A stretch of DNA of 8,204 bases from Acidobacteriaceae bacterium (GCA_030039895.1 JASHUR010000378.1:1-8204), one strand, 5' to 3'; shown: positions 1 through 6,163, counted from the first letter of the stretch. Numbers and translations: made by a program. The notes: generated by a model not told the origin, from the letters alone.

Positions 1-164
1 TGCGGGGACTGGGCGAAATGCGAATGAGGCGTCAGCGATGGTTCCGCTCAGGCAAACTGAAGATCACTGTCGGCTCTCCCATCGCATTTCCGCCAGATGC
101 CGCGCCGGAAGAGATCACCGCCCGCCTCCACACCGAGCTCGCCCGCCTGCTCCTCGAAAAGTGA
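1..164 (+). CDS. Probable phospholipid/glycerol acyltransferase, C-terminal fragment
   Basis: Only the last ~53 codons are present; the reading frame enters from the left edge (first full codon at 3) and stops at TGA 162-164. The visible peptide runs from a basic stretch (MRRQRWF) through GKLKITVGSPIAFPPDAAPE to an amphipathic helix, EEITARLHTELARLLLEK. This pattern (basic residues, a short strand ending in 'VG-P-I-F', a Pro-rich turn, then a final helix) is typical of the end of PlsC-type acyltransferase domains. Such domains acylate lysophosphatidate or related lipids at the inner membrane, and in Acidobacteria are often fused to an acyl-CoA/ACP synthetase. The catalytic HX4D motif would lie outside the window, so the family call rests on the tail only. 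The gene ends 48 nt before the next one on the same strand, so the two may be co-transcribed. Confidence 0.5.
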   Translation, partial: RGLGEMRMRRQRWFRSGKLKITVGSPIAFPPDAAPEEITARLHTELARLLLEK

Positions 165-212
165 CTTAAGTGCCCTAGCCGGATCGTGTCTCCGGCATGA
201 CAATCGGCCTGA

Positions 213-668
213 GTGTCCCGTTTTGAACAACTCCGTCTCAACTGGCTTGAGCGCTTTCTCGATGGTCTGGATCGCGCCTCTCTCAACCGCAACGGTGAGC
301 CTGCGCACCTCGCTACGGGACGCCGGGGTGAGCGCGCCGCATATTTCTATTTGCGCCGCCGGGGGTTCATCGTCACTGCGCGCGGCTGGCGCACCTCCCG
401 TGCGCGTGGAGACCTCGATCTGGTCGCATGGGAAAAGGACGTGCTCTGCTTCATCGAAGTCAAAACGCGCACCACGCGCGCCATCGCTCCAGCTGAGGCT
501 GCCGTGGACGCCGACAAAAAACGCATGCTGCGCAAAATGGCCCACTACCATCTGCGCCAGTTGCCAACGCGGGACGTACCAATCCGCTTCGACATTCTCT
601 CCATCTACTTTGAGGCCGGAAAATCCGCAGACTTTGAACTATTCCGCGGCGCATTCGGCTGGGAATAA
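213..668 (+). CDS. YraN/UPF0102 family protein, restriction-endonuclease-like fold
   Basis: A 151-residue protein of the YraN (UPF0102) family, which has a Holliday-junction-resolvase/PD-(D/E)XK-like fold and no firmly established cellular role. The family signature is clear. A Gly-Arg-Arg-Gly-Glu (around residues 36-40) opens the domain, followed by a helix and 'LRRRGF'. The nuclease-like core then has Asp67/Asp69 in GDLDL and Glu82-Val-Lys84 in FIEVKTR. Most members are about 115-130 residues, so this one carries ~30 extra N-terminal residues. The start is GTG at 213, immediately after an in-frame TGA at 210-212, so the frame cannot extend upstream. No ATG or GTG lies between it and the core and no Shine-Dalgarno is visible. 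It follows the acyltransferase tail on the same strand and converges with the protease gene after a 60-nt gap without a clear terminator. The family call is firm; the nuclease activity is inferred from the fold. Confidence 0.9.
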   Translation: MSRFEQLRLNWLERFLDGLDRASLNRNGEPAHLATGRRGERAAYFYLRRRGFIVTARGWRTSRARGDLDLVAWEKDVLCFIEVKTRTTRAIAPAEAAVDADKKRMLRKMAHYHLRQLPTRDVPIRFDILSIYFEAGKSADFELFRGAFGWE

Positions 669-728
669 TTCACCCGGAATGATGGAATCCTCCACCTGAC
701 TCCGCCCGATTCATACCAATCTTCGCGG

Positions 729-1946
729 CTATCGAATGCTATCGCCGCTCTGAGGCCCGATATAGCGGGGGTGGTGGCCGGGAGCCCAGGGGTTGTAGTG
801 GGCCGCGAAGCTCATGCGATACGAGGTGGGCGGATGGCTGTAGGTCCAGAAGACAACGAACGGGTTGGGATGTGGGACCTCCAGCCATAGTTCGCCGAGC
901 CGCTGAAACGACGCAGCCATGGTGGCCTGCGGGTTGGGTACGAGTCCGTGGATCGCCTCTTCGCCATACACGTCTGCCTGGTGCTCGATGTGGCGGCTGA
1001 AGGCATTGCTGACGGGATCAACAAAGAATCCGAGAACCATGACGACGAGCAGCAGCGCGCCGAGCGACGACCAGTCGTCGAGGGATGAGATGTGGAACGA
1101 CCGTGTGCGCCAGAGGACAACATAGCGGAAGAGCTGGAAGGCGATCCAAAAAAAGATGAACGTCACCAAGGCTGAGAAAAGCATGCCCTTCTGAATGTGG
1201 TGGAGGACGTAGTGTCCCTGCTCATGCGCGTAGACAGCGAGAATCTGGGGAGTCGGCAGTTCCCGAATGGTGGTGTCCCAGACGACGATGCGCTTGGACG
1301 AGCCAAAGCCTGTGACGTAGGCATTGGGACCGGTGACCTTGGCGCTGGCGTTCATCACAAACATGCGGCTGGGCGGGATGTGAAGATTACCGCGTGCGGA
1401 GACCCTCTCGAGCTGCTGGACAAGGGCTGGGTCGGCCTTGGCGAGCGGCGAGAAGTGGTTGAAGAGTGGATCGATGTAGATGGGGACTAGGAATACGGCT
1501 GCGAGCTCGATGGGCAGGGAAATGATCCAGAACCAGAGCCACCAACGGCGCGGCGAGCGGCGGATGAGCAAGTAAAGGACGCTGAGGACAGCGGTTCCCA
1601 CAACCAGGGTCAGGCCGAGCGACTTTGCGAAGTCGATCCACCACATGGACCAAGGCTCAACGGAGATTCCGTAGCGAAGGTTGAGGTGGTGGAGGGCCAG
1701 CGAGATGGGCAGGTCAATGGCGGTGAGAATAACAAGCCAGAATGGAGCGACGATAAAGCCCTGGAGCAACTGGCGTGGGGTGACGCGGGCAGCGAGGTTC
1801 CGGATGGCGGCGCCGGCTCCGACGCGGAGAAGCAGGTAGAGGACGAGCACGGTCCACAGAGTTCCACCGAAGTAGGACCAAATGCCGGCATGGTAGAGAA
1901 CGAGGGCCTTGGCGAGCTTGTCGGGGGGAAGGGTATAGGCGGTCAT
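729..1946 (-). CDS. M48 family membrane metalloprotease, Ste24/CAAX-protease type
   Basis: A 405-residue integral inner-membrane zinc protease related to yeast Ste24p and bacterial HtpX. The gluzincin motif HEQGH gives His241, Glu242 and His245; the third zinc ligand is probably Glu321 in SRHIEHQADVYG, the usual 'E-x3-D' helix of the family. Before the active site lies the substrate-groove strand typical of Ste24-like members (NASAKVTGPNAYVTGFG). Hydrophobic stretches near residues 20-42, 62-85, 108-128, 135-157, 255-280 and 293-312 fit a multi-pass protein, and the length matches Ste24p more than the shorter HtpX. ATG at 1946 is the first start after an in-frame stop seven codons upstream; no Shine-Dalgarno is visible. 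It lies 90 nt downstream of the RNase H gene on the same strand and may share its transcript. In bacteria such enzymes are thought to act in membrane protein quality control; prenyl-CAAX substrates are unlikely here. The substrate is unknown. Confidence 0.92.
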   Translation of the reverse strand: MTAYTLPPDKLAKALVLYHAGIWSYFGGTLWTVLVLYLLLRVGAGAAIRNLAARVTPRQLLQGFIVAPFWLVILTAIDLPISLALHHLNLRYGISVEPWSMWWIDFAKSLGLTLVVGTAVLSVLYLLIRRSPRRWWLWFWIISLPIELAAVFLVPIYIDPLFNHFSPLAKADPALVQQLERVSARGNLHIPPSRMFVMNASAKVTGPNAYVTGFGSSKRIVVWDTTIRELPTPQILAVYAHEQGHYVLHHIQKGMLFSALVTFIFFWIAFQLFRYVVLWRTRSFHISSLDDWSSLGALLLVVMVLGFFVDPVSNAFSRHIEHQADVYGEEAIHGLVPNPQATMAASFQRLGELWLEVPHPNPFVVFWTYSHPPTSYRMSFAAHYNPWAPGHHPRYIGPQSGDSIR

Positions 1947-2036
1947 GGGATAGCTAAAGAGCGGTCAGCGGGATGGTGTAGTGCGCGCATGCCGGCGTTT
2001 GATCCTCTCCATTATGAGACGTTGGAAACTTTAGGA

Positions 2037-2615
2037 TCACCGCATGCCCTTGTCCATGGCAAGGTTGGCAAGGCGGTCGGCTTGCTTGTTCTTGTTGCGG
2101 AGTACGTGTTCGATGCGGAAGGAATCGAGTCCGTCGATGCGGCGTTTGGCTTCGTCGTAGAGCGGCCGGAGGTCGGGGCTTTTGACCTTGTACTGTCCTT
2201 TGATCTGCTTGACCATGAGCTCGGAATCGGAGACGACGCGGAGGCGGAGGTGTTCGTAGCGGAGGGCGAACTCCAGGGCAGCGAGCAGCCCGGAGTATTC
2301 GGCATAGTTGTTAGTGCGGATGCCGAGGAATTGGCTGAGCTCTGCGAGGGCTTCTCCCGTGTGGTCCGTGATGTAGACACCGTATCCGGCAGGGCCGGGG
2401 TTGCCGCGGGCACCTCCGTCGCAGTAGGCGGTGATTTCTTCCCCACTCTTTGATTTTTGTTCCCCACTCAAGCCAAAAGCGGGCTTACGTGGGCCACCGC
2501 CCAGGGAAGAGTCGTCGCGGAAAAGAAAGATCTGGGATGCAGGGACGTCGCGGGTCATGTGGTGAGTGTAGATGAAGCGAGGCCTGTGGGTTACGTCGGC
2601 GCCGTTTGACAGCAT
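2037..2615 (-). CDS. Ribonuclease HI family protein with N-terminal extension
   Basis: An RNase H-fold protein predicted to cut the RNA strand of RNA-DNA hybrids in the cytoplasm with two metal ions. Counting from ATG at 2615, the DEDD residues are Asp66 (YCDGGARGNPG), Glu106 (NNYAEYSGL), Asp130 (VVSDSELMV) and Asp180 (NKQADRLAN). His170 sits ten residues before the last Asp, as the catalytic flap His does in E. coli RNase HI. The short form without a basic protrusion and the 'NNYAEY' motif match the RnhA-like branch common in Acidobacteria, cyanobacteria and Bacillus. Residues 1-58 precede the domain; they lack the conserved pattern of a eukaryote-type hybrid-binding domain and look unstructured. 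A second ATG at 2558 would give 173 residues; neither start has a clear Shine-Dalgarno. The extension ends in a 7-residue tandem repeat (SGEQKSK/SGEEITA). The family is firm and the exact start is uncertain. Confidence 0.9.
   Translation of the reverse strand: MLSNGADVTHRPRFIYTHHMTRDVPASQIFLFRDDSSLGGGPRKPAFGLSGEQKSKSGEEITAYCDGGARGNPGPAGYGVYITDHTGEALAELSQFLGIRTNNYAEYSGLLAALEFALRYEHLRLRVVSDSELMVKQIKGQYKVKSPDLRPLYDEAKRRIDGLDSFRIEHVLRNKNKQADRLANLAMDKGMR
2433..2469 (-). repeat. Imperfect 21-bp tandem duplication within the RNase H gene
   Basis: On the plus strand TTCCCCACTC occurs at 2439-2448 and again at 2460-2469, each preceded by a GATTT-containing stretch, giving a 21-bp period. Being a multiple of three, it preserves the frame and encodes the SGEQKSK and SGEEITA units at the junction between the N-terminal extension and the catalytic domain. 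It looks like a slippage duplication in a linker rather than a functional motif. Confidence 0.6.
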
Positions 2616-2639
2616 CCAAGAAGAAATGGTGAAGATGCC

Positions 2640-2677
2640 GGAAATTTTCCACAGCCAGACTAACTTTTTCGAGAAAA
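2640..2677. promoter_or_regulatory. Divergent intergenic region with two small palindromes, possible operator/promoter
   Basis: The 126 nt between the RNase H gene (minus) and the sigma factor gene (plus) must hold the promoters for both directions. It is more AT-rich than its surroundings. GGAAA-T-TTTCC at 2640-2650 is a perfect inverted repeat, and TTTTC-GA-GAAAA at 2666-2677 is a second one. The left half of the first (GGAAATT) resembles the GGAAC-type -35 element used by many ECF sigma factors, which would fit autoregulation. No convincing matching -10 element is seen at the right distance (TAACT at 2661-2665 is a poor match), so this is only a candidate. Confidence 0.25.
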
Positions 2678-2730
2678 TGGAGTCAGCACAGATAAGGATT
2701 GGTGTGCGTACGTGAAAGACGGCACCTCAG

Positions 2731-2735
2731 AGGAG
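2731..2735 (+). promoter_or_regulatory. Ribosome binding site deciding the sigma factor start
   Basis: AGGAG lies six nucleotides before ATG 2742. It sits inside the longer frame that could begin at GTG 2712, which has no such site. It therefore supports the shorter, 228-residue product. Confidence 0.75.
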
Positions 2736-2741
2736 TATCCC

Positions 2742-3428
2742 ATGCCCGCTGACGCTCTGCGAATTGTTGTTCCTTCCCCAGCCGAAAATGGCGGCCGAAC
2801 TCAGGCTGCTGGTCAGAAGACCCATCCATCGCGAGCGGTTGATCCGAATGCCCGCGCCGCAGAGAATGAGCTGATTCGCGAGGCACAGCAGGGTTCGCGA
2901 GCAGCCTTTGACGTGCTCGTGCGTCAATATGATCAGGCGGTGCTGCGATTGGCGCTGCACCTGACCGGTTCTGAGCAGGACGCGGAAGACATTCACCAGG
3001 AAGCGTTCCTGAAGGCGTACCGGTACCTGGGGAACTTCCGGTTCGAGTGCTCGTTTTACACGTGGATCTACCGCATTGTTACAAACCTTTGCCTGGATCT
3101 GCTGCGACGGCGAAAGTCGCGGCGGGAGGACCAGGCGGTGATGATCGACCAGAGCGGCGAGGAGCTTGATTTGCTGAGCAACGTGTCCGATGAACGAGCG
3201 AGCGCGAATCCGGACCGCGAGTTGAACAGAAAGTTTCTGGGCGAACGGATTTTGATGGCACTGGACCAGTTGACCCCTCGGGAGCGGATGGTGTTTGAAC
3301 TGAAACACTACCAGGGTCTGCGGCTGAGAACGATTGGCGAGATGCTGAACACGACGGAAGAGACAGCAAAGAATACGCTGTTTCGCGCAACCAGGAAGCT
3401 AAGAGTCAATCTGGCACAAATTCGGTAA
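2742..3428 (+). CDS. ECF (RpoE-like) RNA polymerase sigma factor
   Basis: A 228-residue group 4 (extracytoplasmic function) sigma-70 factor. Region 2 spans about residues 56-126: FDVLVRQYDQAVLRLA, then GSEQDAEDIHQEAFLKAYRYL (the core-binding and -10 recognition helices), then 'FYTWIYRIVTNLCLDLLRRRK'. Region 4 spans about 167-224, with LTPRERMVFELKHYQGL, the helix-turn-helix TIGEMLNTTEETAKNTLFRA and a basic end. The linker (127-165) is acidic and there is no region 1 or 3, as expected for ECF factors. An extra ~45-residue, probably disordered N-terminus rich in Pro/Ala/Arg precedes region 2. ATG 2742 was chosen because of its AGGAG; GTG 2712 is an alternative adding ten residues. The anti-sigma gene follows 112 nt downstream, so activity is most likely controlled by sequestration at the membrane. 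The inducing signal cannot be read from the sequence. Confidence 0.95.
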   Translation: MPADALRIVVPSPAENGGRTQAAGQKTHPSRAVDPNARAAENELIREAQQGSRAAFDVLVRQYDQAVLRLALHLTGSEQDAEDIHQEAFLKAYRYLGNFRFECSFYTWIYRIVTNLCLDLLRRRKSRREDQAVMIDQSGEELDLLSNVSDERASANPDRELNRKFLGERILMALDQLTPRERMVFELKHYQGLRLRTIGEMLNTTEETAKNTLFRATRKLRVNLAQIR

Positions 3429-3462
3429 GAGATCAGAGATTAGGGCGCAAATAGCTCGACAG

Positions 3463-3491
3463 CCCGGCCGAAGACAGTCAACTCGGCCGGG
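3463..3491 (+). promoter_or_regulatory. Perfect 9-bp hairpin between sigma and anti-sigma genes
   Basis: CCCGGCCGA at 3463-3471 is exactly complementary to TCGGCCGGG at 3483-3491, with an 11-nt loop. The stem is very GC-rich and should fold stably in RNA, but it is followed by GATGAAGTG, not a U run, so it is not a normal intrinsic terminator. It sits 34 nt after the sigma stop codon and 49 nt before the anti-sigma ATG. It could protect the upstream message from 3' decay, pause RNA polymerase, or tune the sigma/anti-sigma ratio; the role is inferred. Downstream, AGGCAAGT is repeated at 3501-3508 and 3516-3523. Confidence 0.6.
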
Positions 3492-3540
3492 ATGAAGTGA
3501 AGGCAAGTCATTTTGAGGCAAGTGAGGCGCAGGTAACGCC

Positions 3541-4506
3541 ATGAAGTGCGAATCGGCACAGGAAAGTATTGCTCTGGCGGCGTGGGGCGAGCTCCAGGAC
3601 GAAGCAAGAGTCCAACTGGAGCAGCACCTGACGGAGTGCAAAGCATGCAGGGCTGAACTCGAAGCGGTGCAGGGACTGGTGAAGGCAATGTCTCTGCAAC
3701 CGGTGGAAGAACCCTCGGCGAACATGCTGGCGCGTGCGCGGCTGAAGCTGGAAGAGACACTGGATGCGCTGCCGCGGGAGAGTCTGCTCGTACAAATGTC
3801 GCAGCGGTTCACGCTGGGAATGTCCAGGCTGAGGTCGGCCCCGGTGATGGCCTCTGCGCTGCTGGTGATGGGAGTAGCGGCGGGAGCCTACGGCGGATAT
3901 CGCATAGGCGCGCATGTGCATAATGCGGCACAGACGGCCATGATCATGAAGGCGGTTCAGCAGAATACGGTGCAGTCGAAGATTGCCAATGTGAGCAGCA
4001 TTTCGCAGGTCCCGAACTCCGATGATGTGGTGGTGAACTACAACCGGCTGGTGCCGGACTCGATTGAGGGGTCGCTGAATGATCCGCAGATCCGGCAGCT
4101 GTTGCTGCTGGGCGTGCGGAACCCGGCAAACCCCGATGTACGGGACGATTCCGTGGGGCTGCTGGCGGATCAGTGCAAGGCGGGTAATCTGTGCGATAAC
4201 CAGCCGGTGCGCAACGCACTGATGGTAGCGCTTCTGTATGACAAGAGTCCGGCCGTTCGGATGAAGGCACTGGATGGCCTGCAGCCCTACGTGAGCGAGG
4301 ACATGCAGGTGCGGGACGCGATACTGGAAGCGCTGATGAATGACGCGGACGCGCAGATTCGCGCTGAGGCGATCAGCCTCCTGGCTCCTGTCGAGGCGGA
4401 CTCGAGCGTGCGGGATGTGCTGCATACGGTGGCAACGCAGGACTCGAATGCGCACATCCGGGATGTGTCGCAGCAAGTGCTGGACGCCGCGCCACAGATT
4501 CAATAG
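3541..4506 (+). CDS. Transmembrane zinc-finger anti-sigma factor with HEAT-like repeat domain
   Basis: A 321-residue probable partner of the upstream sigma factor. Residues 1-50 form a ZAS-type anti-sigma domain with Cys3 and the His29-x3-Cys33-x2-Cys36 signature (HLTECKACR), which would bind the sigma factor in the cytoplasm. A single hydrophobic segment at about 100-119 (PVMASALLVMGVAAGAYGG) crosses the inner membrane. Beyond a linker (130-175), residues ~180-318 show repeated helical units with 'NDPQIRQLLLLGVR', 'DKSPAVRMKALDGLQPYV', 'NDADAQIRAEAISLLAPV' and 'DSNAHIRDVSQQVL', the D-x2-(V/I)-R rhythm of HEAT repeats. That part would lie in the periplasm and may sense a protein partner or stress. 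Cys212 and Cys218 in this part could form a disulfide. The ATG is preceded by only a weak AGG. A strong terminator follows, so the pair forms one unit. The anti-sigma role is inferred from domain and neighbour; no protease site for regulated cleavage is evident. Confidence 0.88.
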   Translation: MKCESAQESIALAAWGELQDEARVQLEQHLTECKACRAELEAVQGLVKAMSLQPVEEPSANMLARARLKLEETLDALPRESLLVQMSQRFTLGMSRLRSAPVMASALLVMGVAAGAYGGYRIGAHVHNAAQTAMIMKAVQQNTVQSKIANVSSISQVPNSDDVVVNYNRLVPDSIEGSLNDPQIRQLLLLGVRNPANPDVRDDSVGLLADQCKAGNLCDNQPVRNALMVALLYDKSPAVRMKALDGLQPYVSEDMQVRDAILEALMNDADAQIRAEAISLLAPVEADSSVRDVLHTVATQDSNAHIRDVSQQVLDAAPQIQ

Positions 4507-4543
4507 GACTGCGCGCCTGCGCAGAGCAGAGCGTCATTTGGAG

Positions 4544-4575
4544 GGCCGCTTCTTTGTAAGCGGCCTTTTCTCTTT
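4544..4575 (+). terminator. Intrinsic terminator after the sigma/anti-sigma unit
   Basis: GGCCGCTT (4544-4551), loop CTTTGT, and AAGCGGCC (4558-4565) form a perfect 8-bp stem followed directly by TTTTCTCTTT. It starts 38 nt after the anti-sigma stop codon and separates that unit from the cytochrome operon. Confidence 0.88.
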
Positions 4576-4831
4576 GCTTCGGGTTGTTTCGACGGGTCGG
4601 ATTTGATGCCCAAGTAAATAAATTCGGTGGAACTCAAGAGGAACATGCTGATGCGGAAGGCTGCTTACATGAACAAAAAATGAAGAAAAGATGGCAGAAA
4701 GAGTTGACCCTTAACTTGGACTGATTTAGTCTGCGTTCATATACGACTGAATTTGTCTGTCTTTTTGGGGATCCGTGCGCCTTTAAATACGACAAAATTA
4801 ATCGCATATTTGCTGTGCTTCGCTGAGTTTT
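4576..4831 (+). promoter_or_regulatory. AT-rich leader upstream of the cytochrome operon; candidate sigma-70 promoter inside
   Basis: This ~256-nt stretch is visibly richer in A and T than the genes on either side and lies between a terminator and the first gene of the cytochrome operon, so it should hold the operon promoter and 5' leader. The best-looking -35 is TTGACC at 4704-4709; at 17-nt spacing the -10 would be TAGTCT (4727-4732), which is a weak match. If this is right the leader is about 100 nt long. No clear operator palindrome or riboswitch fold is seen. A 12-codon frame at 4645-4683 lies upstream of this promoter candidate and is not called as a gene. Confidence 0.35.
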
Positions 4832-4836
4832 GGAGG
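4832..4836 (+). promoter_or_regulatory. Ribosome binding site deciding a TTG start
   Basis: GGAGG ends five nucleotides before TTG 4842. A possible TTG at 4830 in the same frame would overlap this site, so 4842 is the better start. Confidence 0.75.
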
Positions 4837-4841
4837 TCTTT

Positions 4842-5750
4842 TTGATTCATCAACTTGTAAGGCGAGTAGGCATTGGGGGAGCTCTGCTTTTGGCTGCGTC
4901 TTCCGGACTGCTCGGGGTACGGAAGGCATGGGCGCAACAAGAGCCTCCCTACTTTGTGACATATTCCTCGGTGCTTGAGGAGCCGGGGAACCTGGAGATC
5001 GAGAACCAGAACATTGCGGCGTCGCCGAAGAATGCAAATGCGTTTTTTGCACCGACGGTGGAGTTCGAGTACGGCACGACCGCGTGGTGGACGACCGAGT
5101 TTTATCTGCAAGGGCAGAAGACGGTGAATGACTCGGCTGTGTTTACAGGGTTCCGGTTTGAGAACCGGTTCCGTCCGATTCCGCGGGATCTGTGGATCAA
5201 TCCGGTGATCTATGTCGAGTACGAGGACGTGAACGGGGCGGACAAGAGCTTTCTTGAGATCACCGGTAACACCAGCATTACGACGCAGCAGGTTCCGAAT
5301 GCGGCGCTGCGGAATGAAGTGGAGCGGTCGATTGAGGGCAAGCTGATTCTGTCGAGCAACGCGAAGGGCTGGAACTTCTCGGAGAACATGATCTCAGAGA
5401 AAGCGCTGAATGAGAACGAGCCGTGGGAGTTCGGCTATGCGCTGGCAGCGTCGCGGCCGCTCTCGCTGACAGCGAGCAGCAAACGATGCACGCTCTGCCT
5501 GCAGAATGTGGCGGCCGGTGCGGAGCTGTTTGGCGGGCTGGGCACGCGGCACACGTTTGGGCTGAAGCAGACGGAGCAATATGCGGGGCCGACGGTGGCG
5601 CTGAGTGCGCCGAACGGATTTACCTACAAGTTTTCGCCTGAGTTCGGACTGAACGATAACTCGGCAGGCGTGCTGTGGCGCTTCGGGGTGTCGTACGAGA
5701 TTCAACAGTTCCGGGATTGGTTCGGGGGCTGGTTTCGGAGGTCAAAGTGA
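4842..5750 (+). CDS. Exported outer-membrane beta-barrel-like protein, first gene of cytochrome operon
   Basis: A 302-residue protein started by TTG (GGAGG five bases upstream; no ATG nearby). A signal peptide is evident: positive residues (LVRR), a hydrophobic core (GIGGALLLAASSGLLGV) and an Ala-Trp-Ala site, so cleavage is likely after Ala31. The mature part alternates aromatic and polar residues in short strands ('FVTYSSVL', 'NLEIENQNI', 'APTVEFEYGTTAWWTTEFYLQGQ', 'FTGFRFENRFRPI', 'WINPVIYVEYEDV', 'EGKLILSS', 'HTFGLKQTE', 'FTYKFSPEFGLN', 'GVLWRFGVSYEI'). This looks like a 10-14-strand outer-membrane barrel, though the C-terminus does not end in the classical Phe. I do not recognise a specific family. 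A CxxC pair (Cys216/Cys219, CTLC) has no following His, so it is not a heme site. The stop codon overlaps the start of the cytochrome gene, which suggests a shared function in the envelope, possibly as porin partner or scaffold for the cytochromes. Confidence 0.75.
   Translation: MIHQLVRRVGIGGALLLAASSGLLGVRKAWAQQEPPYFVTYSSVLEEPGNLEIENQNIAASPKNANAFFAPTVEFEYGTTAWWTTEFYLQGQKTVNDSAVFTGFRFENRFRPIPRDLWINPVIYVEYEDVNGADKSFLEITGNTSITTQQVPNAALRNEVERSIEGKLILSSNAKGWNFSENMISEKALNENEPWEFGYALAASRPLSLTASSKRCTLCLQNVAAGAELFGGLGTRHTFGLKQTEQYAGPTVALSAPNGFTYKFSPEFGLNDNSAGVLWRFGVSYEIQQFRDWFGGWFRRSK
5737..5741 (+). promoter_or_regulatory. Ribosome binding site for the monoheme cytochrome
   Basis: GGAGG lies five bases before GTG 5747 and inside the end of the barrel gene. 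It fixes the start at the GTGA overlap rather than at the upstream in-frame ATG 5675, which would put ~24 odd residues before the signal peptide. Confidence 0.75.
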
Positions 5751-6163
5751 GGGGCCGGGTGTTAGTGTGCGTGTTCTTGTTGGCCGGCGCGGCGGTGTGT
5801 TTTGCCAAGGATTACAGCGGGTGGCTGAAGAAGGTTCCGCAGAAGGACCGCGTGCAGGTGAATCCGTATGCAGGTCAGGCATCGGCGATTGCGGCGGGGG
5901 CGAATCTGTATCGCGATAACTGCGCAAAATGCCACGGTGAGAATGCCGAGGGACGGCGGGGAAGGCCGAGTCTGCGCAGCGATCAGGTGCGCAATGCAAC
6001 GGACGGCGACCTGGCGTGGATTCTGAAGAACGGGCAGATGTTCAAGGGCATGCCGAGCTGGGGTGGGCTTCCGGAGCAGGAGCGCTGGCAGCTTGTGGCG
6101 TATCTGAGAAGCCTGAACATACCTGAGCCGGCGGCTGCGAACCCGGCAGGAGCGGCGCGATGA
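5747..6163 (+). CDS. Small exported monoheme cytochrome c (class I-like)
   Basis: A 138-residue periplasmic c-type cytochrome. MRGRVLVCVFLLAGAAVCFA is a signal peptide, with likely cleavage before KDYSG. One heme-binding motif, CAKCH, gives Cys59, Cys62 and the proximal ligand His63. The distal ligand is probably Met102 in FKGMPSWG (Met98 is the alternative). The order (helix 'AIAAGANLYRDNCAKCHG', loop, 'LAWILKNGQMFKGMPSW', helix 'ERWQLVAYLRSL') matches the cytochrome_CBB3/class I fold. Translation starts at GTG 5747, whose last two bases are part of the barrel gene's TGA, and ends at TGA 6161-6163, which overlaps the ATG of the next gene. It most likely shuttles electrons to or from the diheme lipoprotein encoded next; the direction and the physiological donor are not visible. 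The fold is certain and the partner is inferred. Confidence 0.93.
   Translation: MRGRVLVCVFLLAGAAVCFAKDYSGWLKKVPQKDRVQVNPYAGQASAIAAGANLYRDNCAKCHGENAEGRRGRPSLRSDQVRNATDGDLAWILKNGQMFKGMPSWGGLPEQERWQLVAYLRSLNIPEPAAANPAGAAR
6148..6152 (+). promoter_or_regulatory. Ribosome binding site for the diheme lipoprotein
   Basis: AGGAG lies seven bases before ATG 6160, inside the end of the monoheme cytochrome gene. Together with the ATGA overlap it points to translational coupling. Confidence 0.7.

Noticed and set aside
1686..2453. A 255-codon plus-strand frame opposite the protease and RNase H genes
   Set aside because: It spans two well-supported minus-strand genes and their spacer, and its Gly/Glu/Val-rich translation is an antisense artefact.
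3508..4503. A 331-codon minus-strand frame opposite the anti-sigma gene
   Set aside because: The predicted protein is full of His, Arg and Gln without motifs; the plus strand encodes ZAS, TM and HEAT features, so the antisense frame is not a gene.
4509..4524. Inverted repeat CTGCGC-GCCT-GCGCAG just after the anti-sigma stop codon
   Set aside because: It is a short 6-bp stem with no U run, immediately before the much better terminator at 4544; expected by chance in GC-rich DNA.
4645..4683. A 12-codon frame (MLMRKAAYMNKK) after AGAGGA, as a possible leader peptide
   Set aside because: Its ATG is only three bases from the Shine-Dalgarno-like run and it lies upstream of the best promoter candidate; there is no regulatory codon run or attenuator after it.
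5487..5498. CTLC in the barrel protein as a heme c attachment site
   Set aside because: The residue after the second Cys is Leu, not His, so it lacks the proximal heme ligand.
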